NCBI GenBank assembly: GCA_902796455.1
Contig: CADBPH010000313.1
Location: 1 to 7,764, forward strand
Direction of reading: 5' to 3'
DNA: 7,764 bases
Source of the DNA: an uncultured Bacteroidia bacterium
GTDB lineage: Bacteria; Bacteroidota; Bacteroidia; Bacteroidales; UBA932
A model generated the notes under the pieces. That model was not told the origin of the DNA. It saw nothing but the letters and a program-made list of their open reading frames with translations, and ran no database searches. Position numbers and translations under genes: made by a program. This document shows, piece after piece, positions 7,037-7,764 of this stretch. How positions within the stretch are numbered: position 1 is the stretch's first letter; the number at the start of each line of letters is the position of its first letter.

Positions 7037-7764
7037 TGGATTCTCTCGGTGTCTTGGCGGCGGATTTCGCTGCGGCGGATTTTCCCGCTGATCGTCTTCG
7101 GGAGTTCCTCCACGAATTCGATGGCGCGCGGATATTTGTAAGGAGCTGTCGTCATCTTGACGAATGTCTGCAATTCCTTGACCAGTTCCTCGCCGGCCCT
7201 GTTGCGGTAGTCGGCGGCCAGCACGATGGTCGCCTTGACCAAGAAGCCCCGGATTTCGTCCGGAATCCCGGTGACGGCGCATTCCACCACGGCCGGATGC
7301 ATCATCAGGACACTCTCCACTTCGAAGGGACTGACCCGGTAGCCGGAGGTCTTGATGATATCGTCATTGCGCCCGACAAACCAGAAATAGCCGTCTTCGT
7401 CCATCCAGGCCAGATCGCAGGAATGATAGAATCCGTCATGCCAGATGGAAGCCGTCTTCTCTTCGTCCCGGTAATAGCCCTGGAACAGGCCGAAAGGCCG
7501 GCCTTCCGCCGTGCGGATGCAGATTTCCCCGATCTCTCCCTGCGGGGCCGGGCTGCCGTCCGGACGCAGCAGGACAATGTCATATTGCGGGGAGGGGACA
7601 CCCATGCTGCCGGGCTTGGGCTCCATCCACGGGAAGGTCCCGAGGGTCAGGGTGGTTTCGGTCTGTCCGAATGCCTCATGGATCTTCAGCCCGGTTTTCT
7701 GGAGCATCGTGTCGTAGACGGCGCTGTTGAGCGCCTCTCCGGCCGTGCACAGGTATTTCAGGGA
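7033..7764 (-). CDS. AMP-forming acyl-CoA synthetase, C-terminal part (runs off window)
   Basis: The open frame enters from the right edge and gives 243 visible residues of an ANL-superfamily ligase (AMP-binding plus AMP-binding_C), which activates a carboxylic acid with ATP and transfers it to CoA. Visible motifs, numbered from the edge, are TAGEALN (8-14), the adenylate-binding FGQTETT (32-38), HSCDLA with the ribose-binding Asp, the hinge [14 protein letters not shown], and [10 protein letters not shown] with catalytic Lys at visible residue 228 (codon 7083-7081). The TAGE…FGQTE arrangement resembles the medium-chain acyl-CoA synthetase branch more than acetyl-CoA synthetase, but this is a judgement by eye. 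Internal Met codons such as the one at 7707 are not starts, since family sequence continues upstream of it. The missing N-terminal part, probably about 300 residues, lies outside. Its stop overlaps the barrel gene's ATG. Substrate chain length cannot be fixed. Confidence 0.9.
   Translation of the reverse strand, partial: SLKYLCTAGEALNSAVYDTMLQKTGLKIHEAFGQTETTLTLGTFPWMEPKPGSMGVPSPQYDIVLLRPDGSPAPQGEIGEICIRTAEGRPFGLFQGYYRDEEKTASIWHDGFYHSCDLAWMDEDGYFWFVGRNDDIIKTSGYRVSPFEVESVLMMHPAVVECAVTGIPDEIRGFLVKATIVLAADYRNRAGEELVKELQTFVKMTTAPYKYPRAIEFVEELPKTISGKIRRSEIRRQDTERIQ

Overview
The window is a densely packed stretch of bacterial chromosome. It carries seven protein-coding loci, one of them interrupted, and almost no non-coding DNA. 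Several things point to a high-GC member of the Bacteroidota, probably Bacteroidales. These are the GC-rich codon use, the absence of clear Shine-Dalgarno sequences at visible starts (an A-rich leader precedes the SPFH start), imperfect TAnnTTTG-like elements in the only intergenic gap, and the protein families present (secreted C69 dipeptidase, YiiX-like lipoprotein, M15 lipoprotein, SPFH protein, DRPG-type beta-barrel). The taxonomic call is an inference from gene content, not from a marker gene.

Layout. A full-length CPA2-type cation:proton antiporter with two C-terminal TrkA-C domains runs rightward at 3-2255. Only 4 bp past its stop it meets a leftward pair: a YiiX/NlpC-P60-like lipoprotein (4481-3819) that overlaps by ATGA with a secreted C69 dipeptidase (3822-2260). 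The dipeptidase frame is intact over 521 codons except for one in-frame TAA at 3256-3258, so it is either a fresh nonsense pseudogene, a sequence error, or a read-through gene. An 89-bp divergent gap (4482-4570) separates this pair from a rightward pair: a two-TM SPFH/band-7 protein (4571-5533) and an M15 peptidase lipoprotein (5530-6219), which seems to start at a TTG overlapping the SPFH stop. After 13 bp another leftward pair follows: the C-terminal half of an AMP-forming acyl-CoA synthetase (running off the window at 7764, ending at 7033), overlapping by ATGA with a signal-peptide-bearing beta-barrel protein of the phenol meta-pathway transporter type (7036-6233).

How the genes may work together. 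The three central hydrolases (YiiX-like, C69 and M15) are all predicted to be envelope-exported and to act on peptides, isopeptides or wall peptides, so the middle of the window resembles a small envelope peptide or peptidoglycan turnover neighbourhood next to a membrane-organising SPFH protein. The acyl-CoA synthetase and barrel pair suggests outer-membrane passage of a carboxylic acid followed by CoA activation. All of these families are known. I see no mobile element, CRISPR array, RNA gene or clearly novel system. The strongest anomaly is the single TAA in the otherwise well-preserved C69 gene.
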